Part shown: positions 43,446-45,240 of the stretch, piece after piece
How positions within the stretch are numbered: the first letter of the stretch is position 1
How the letters are laid out: each line of letters opens with the position of its first letter
DNA from: Gammaproteobacteria bacterium
GTDB lineage: Bacteria; Pseudomonadota; Gammaproteobacteria; SG8-11
Assembly: GCA_024641505.1 (NCBI GenBank)
Contig: JAHECY010000024.1
Location: 1-45,240, forward strand
DNA length: 45,240 nt
Direction of reading: 5' to 3'
Notes under the pieces: generated by a model
The model's input: only the letters and a program-made list of their open reading frames with translations
The model's database searches: none
What the model was told of the DNA's origin: nothing
Program-made: the position numbers and the translations under genes

Positions 43446-44102
43446 ATGTTGCGATATTTGACCATTGTCCTGCTGGTTTCGATGCTGGGCGCGTGCGCAT
43501 CGAACCGCCACCAGGTAAAACAGGAATCCGCAGGTATCTTTGCCATTTACGGTAACTGGTGTGGACCGGACCATCCCAAAGTTATGGACCCGCCACCGGA
43601 GGCCCTCGACCGGCTGGATGCGGCGTGTATGCGTCATGATTATTGTTATGTGGAAAAAGGCTATTTAAATTGCGATTGTGACAAGGCGCTGGTCAAGGAG
43701 ATCAAGCGGGATTTGGCCGGCAGGAATTATAATGCAGAGCAACACAAGTACGCGGTGTCATTTGCCAATTATTTCAAAGGCTCGCCCTGCGAGGTCACAA
43801 AGTCCGCCCAGGCCCCCAGAGAGCCCGAGGAAGGTGTGGTGGATAAAGTGATCAATACCACCAAGGCGGGTATCGGCAAATTCATGGATTTGGTCGGCGG
43901 TGATGAAGCGCAGGCGACGCCCAAATCCGACGGCGACGCCGGTGGCGGCAAGGATGCTACACAAGCAACGCCAGAACAAGAAACACCCGCAGCTGCGACG
44001 CCGTCTGTGGAACAGGCTCCCGGTGATACGCAGGAAACCGCAGAGGATCAGAAGTCGGTTGACGCCCAGCCTTCGAGCGGGCCGTCCAAGGTCTGGTATT
44101 AG
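43446..44102 (+). CDS. Phospholipase A2-like lipoprotein
   Basis: A 218-residue lipoprotein. The ATG at 43446 follows GGGAG. The signal MLRYLTIVLLVSMLGAC has a perfect lipobox (LGAC, Cys17). The catalytic region matches secreted phospholipase A2: the Ca-binding loop Y35-GNWCG40, and the active-site helix C61-M-R-H64-D65-Y-C67-Y68 with catalytic H64-D65. C76 and C78 (LNCDCDK) may form disulfides with C39, C61 or C67. PLA2 hydrolyses the sn-2 ester of phospholipids; bacterial versions occur but are uncommon. The C-terminal 90 residues after about 120 are low complexity (Ala, Thr, Pro, Glu), a possible surface linker. An earlier in-frame ATG at 43383 is rejected because the lipobox would be too far in. 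Confidence 0.7.
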   Translation: MLRYLTIVLLVSMLGACASNRHQVKQESAGIFAIYGNWCGPDHPKVMDPPPEALDRLDAACMRHDYCYVEKGYLNCDCDKALVKEIKRDLAGRNYNAEQHKYAVSFANYFKGSPCEVTKSAQAPREPEEGVVDKVINTTKAGIGKFMDLVGGDEAQATPKSDGDAGGGKDATQATPEQETPAAATPSVEQAPGDTQETAEDQKSVDAQPSSGPSKVWY

Positions 44103-44222
44103 GTGGTACGGCGGGGCGACATTGGTAAATCTTCTCGAAGTATGGGTGCCCACGGCATTGCGGGATCAAAGACTCATTGTGTACTTTGCCGGATACATCC
44201 AGGTCGAACAAGTTGCACCACG

Positions 44223-44705
44223 TTATTCGGGGAGACCGCACAGAATAAAGTAGGCGGCATTGTACCAGCTATGTAAAATGATCGCGGGTAAGATACTGCG
44301 ATAACGATCGCGAAACCAGCCAAACATCAGCGATGGCCCCCCTACCAACAGCGCCCACGGCCAGCGCAGGGTCATTAAATGAGCCGCCATGAAGAGCACG
44401 GTAGTTATGGCGTTAGCGACACTGATTCCCAGAATTGACGAATTCCCATAGCGACAATTTAGCAGTCTGGATTGGATCACCCCTCTGAACAGCCACTCTT
44501 CAATTGCCGGATAGATCAACGCCAGCCACAACAGTTCCGACGATAGGCGGGAATTCCAGGCTGTTGGTACGCCCGGTTCCCCCAGTAACGCCAATAACAC
44601 ACATACTAGGGTACCCAACAGCAGTGCAACCCACAGGCCGCGGTACTGGGCCGCACTGTAAACCGACGCTGATCGCCCGGTGCACGTATCTGCGTTATTT
44701 TTCAA
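44223..44705 (-). CDS. Short CPBP-family intramembrane protease
   Basis: A 160-residue membrane protein of the CPBP (CAAX protease / bacteriocin-processing) family. Catalytic motifs are E69-E70-x3-R74 (AIEEWLFRG), F105-x3-H109 (FMAAH) and H145-x3-N149 (HSWYNA). About five hydrophobic spans are seen. It is shorter than most members and resembles the small sorting-associated CPBP proteases in size, but no matching C-terminal sorting tail was found in this window. The start is a TTG at 44705, 23 bases after the stop of the OmpA-family gene, with GGA upstream. The two are likely one operon. Confidence 0.78.
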   Translation of the reverse strand: MKNNADTCTGRSASVYSAAQYRGLWVALLLGTLVCVLLALLGEPGVPTAWNSRLSSELLWLALIYPAIEEWLFRGVIQSRLLNCRYGNSSILGISVANAITTVLFMAAHLMTLRWPWALLVGGPSLMFGWFRDRYRSILPAIILHSWYNAAYFILCGLPE

Positions 44706-44728
44706 TGAGGCAATCCGTCATTAAGAGT

Positions 44729-45240
44729 CTATTTCAAAATGTGCAACACCACCCGTCGGTTCTGGGCGCGACCTTCCACGGTATCGTTGTCAGCTACCGG
44801 CTCATTTTCTCCCATACCTCTGACGCCAAGTCGGTCGGAGGAAATACCGCTGTCAATTAAGTAGGTACGCACGGAAGTCGCTCTTTGCTCGGACAGGCGC
44901 TGGTTATGCTGCGCGCCACCATGGCTATCGGTATGACCCACGACCTCCACCCGTAAATCAGGATAGCGTTGCAAGATCAGGGTAACTTCATCCAGGATGG
45001 CATTGGATTCACCCAATAATTCGGCGGAATCGCGTGCAAACACGACCCCTTTGAGAATGATCTCGTCCGCAAGTGGGCAACCTGTGGCATCCACTTTCAG
45101 TCCCGGTGCCGTGTCCGGGCAGCTGTCCTCCGGGTCAGTGATACCGTCGGCATCACTGTCGGCACTGACCGGATCCATGGGTTCGGGTTCGGGTATGGGT
45201 TCAGGTTCGGGCTGCGCAGCAATTTCCGGTACCTCCGGGG
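44729..45240 (-). CDS. OmpA-family protein (5' end beyond the window)
   Basis: A partial gene whose coding strand runs off the right edge; at least 170 residues are visible. It starts here with a Pro-Glu repeat (PEVPEIAAQPEPEPIPEPEP), a periplasmic or cell-wall spanning hinge, then a thrombospondin type 3-like calcium-binding repeat (DSDADGITDPEDSCPDTAPG), then an OmpA C-terminal peptidoglycan-binding domain: GVVFARDSAELL, VEVVGHTDSHGGAQHNQRLS, RATSVRTYLIDSGI, and GRAQNRRVVLHI. These match the OmpA family, with the diaminopimelate-binding D and R residues (TDS, NRR). The N-terminal barrel or lipobox would lie beyond 45240. The CPBP protease gene follows on the same strand. Confidence 0.9.
   Translation of the reverse strand, partial: PEVPEIAAQPEPEPIPEPEPMDPVSADSDADGITDPEDSCPDTAPGLKVDATGCPLADEIILKGVVFARDSAELLGESNAILDEVTLILQRYPDLRVEVVGHTDSHGGAQHNQRLSEQRATSVRTYLIDSGISSDRLGVRGMGENEPVADNDTVEGRAQNRRVVLHILK

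Overview
The window looks like chromosomal DNA of a gammaproteobacterium. The support is the gene order thrS-infC-rpmI-rplT-pheS-pheT-ihfA-merR followed by tRNA-Pro, a complete minCDE operon, and slyX, sixA, kbl-tdh and yihY homologues with gammaproteobacterial features. Base composition is moderately GC-rich. I cannot name a species from the sequence alone. There is no prophage, CRISPR array or intact transposon. The mobile-type signals are a roughly 360-bp nested inverted-repeat element between pheS and pheT and a decayed metallo-hydrolase gene.

Layout. 1-2.3 kb: an exported DUF4384 protein, a tandem-PilZ protein on the other strand, and a PII-like protein with a shortened T-loop. 2.4-10.4 kb: tRNA-Val, then the translation operon (thrS, infC with an apparent ATC start, rpmI, rplT, pheS, pheT), then ihfA, a MerR regulator and tRNA-Pro. 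10.9-12.9 kb: minCDE. 13.2-16 kb: an unknown membrane protein facing a NarX/NarL-like two-component pair. 16.1-22.1 kb: a dead metallo-beta-lactamase-fold gene, a small lipoprotein, and a TetR-controlled export module (RND/MMPL pump, LolA-like periplasmic protein, outer-membrane barrel). 22.2-25.2 kb: a large lipoprotein with seven Big_2-type repeats. 25.5-29.2 kb: an arsR-pstS-pstC-pstA-pstB operon. 29.5-34.5 kb: truncated globin, a TIGR03790-type exported protein, an orphan cyclic-nucleotide-binding domain, NnrU, SixA and a zinc-ribbon methyltransferase. 34.7-38 kb: a PAS-GGDEF diguanylate cyclase, an AEC transporter and YihY. 38-41.6 kb: kbl and tdh (threonine catabolism), divergent from a mono-heme exported cytochrome-like protein. 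41.6-45.2 kb: a perfect CRP-type site ahead of a 48-residue secreted peptide with its own strong terminator, a DUF45/YgjP-like metallopeptidase, SlyX, a phospholipase A2-like lipoprotein, a short CPBP intramembrane protease, and an OmpA-family protein cut by the window edge.

How the genes relate. The best-supported local circuits are: (1) a TetR regulator whose own promoter and the downstream pump promoter carry the same operator geometry (TGAAT-N12-ATTCA), with an apparently leaderless tetR; (2) an ArsR-type regulator with three consecutive C-terminal cysteines translationally coupled to a full phosphate ABC transporter, suggesting arsenic- or redox-linked control of phosphate/arsenate uptake; (3) a free-standing CRP-controlled unit for a small secreted peptide; (4) c-di-GMP inputs (GGDEF with an intact I-site motif, tandem PilZ). 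The candidates I consider most worth testing for novelty are the secreted-peptide unit, the arsR-pst operon, the short-T-loop PII protein and the pheS/pheT repeat element. All functional statements rest on motif recognition by eye. No database search was run.
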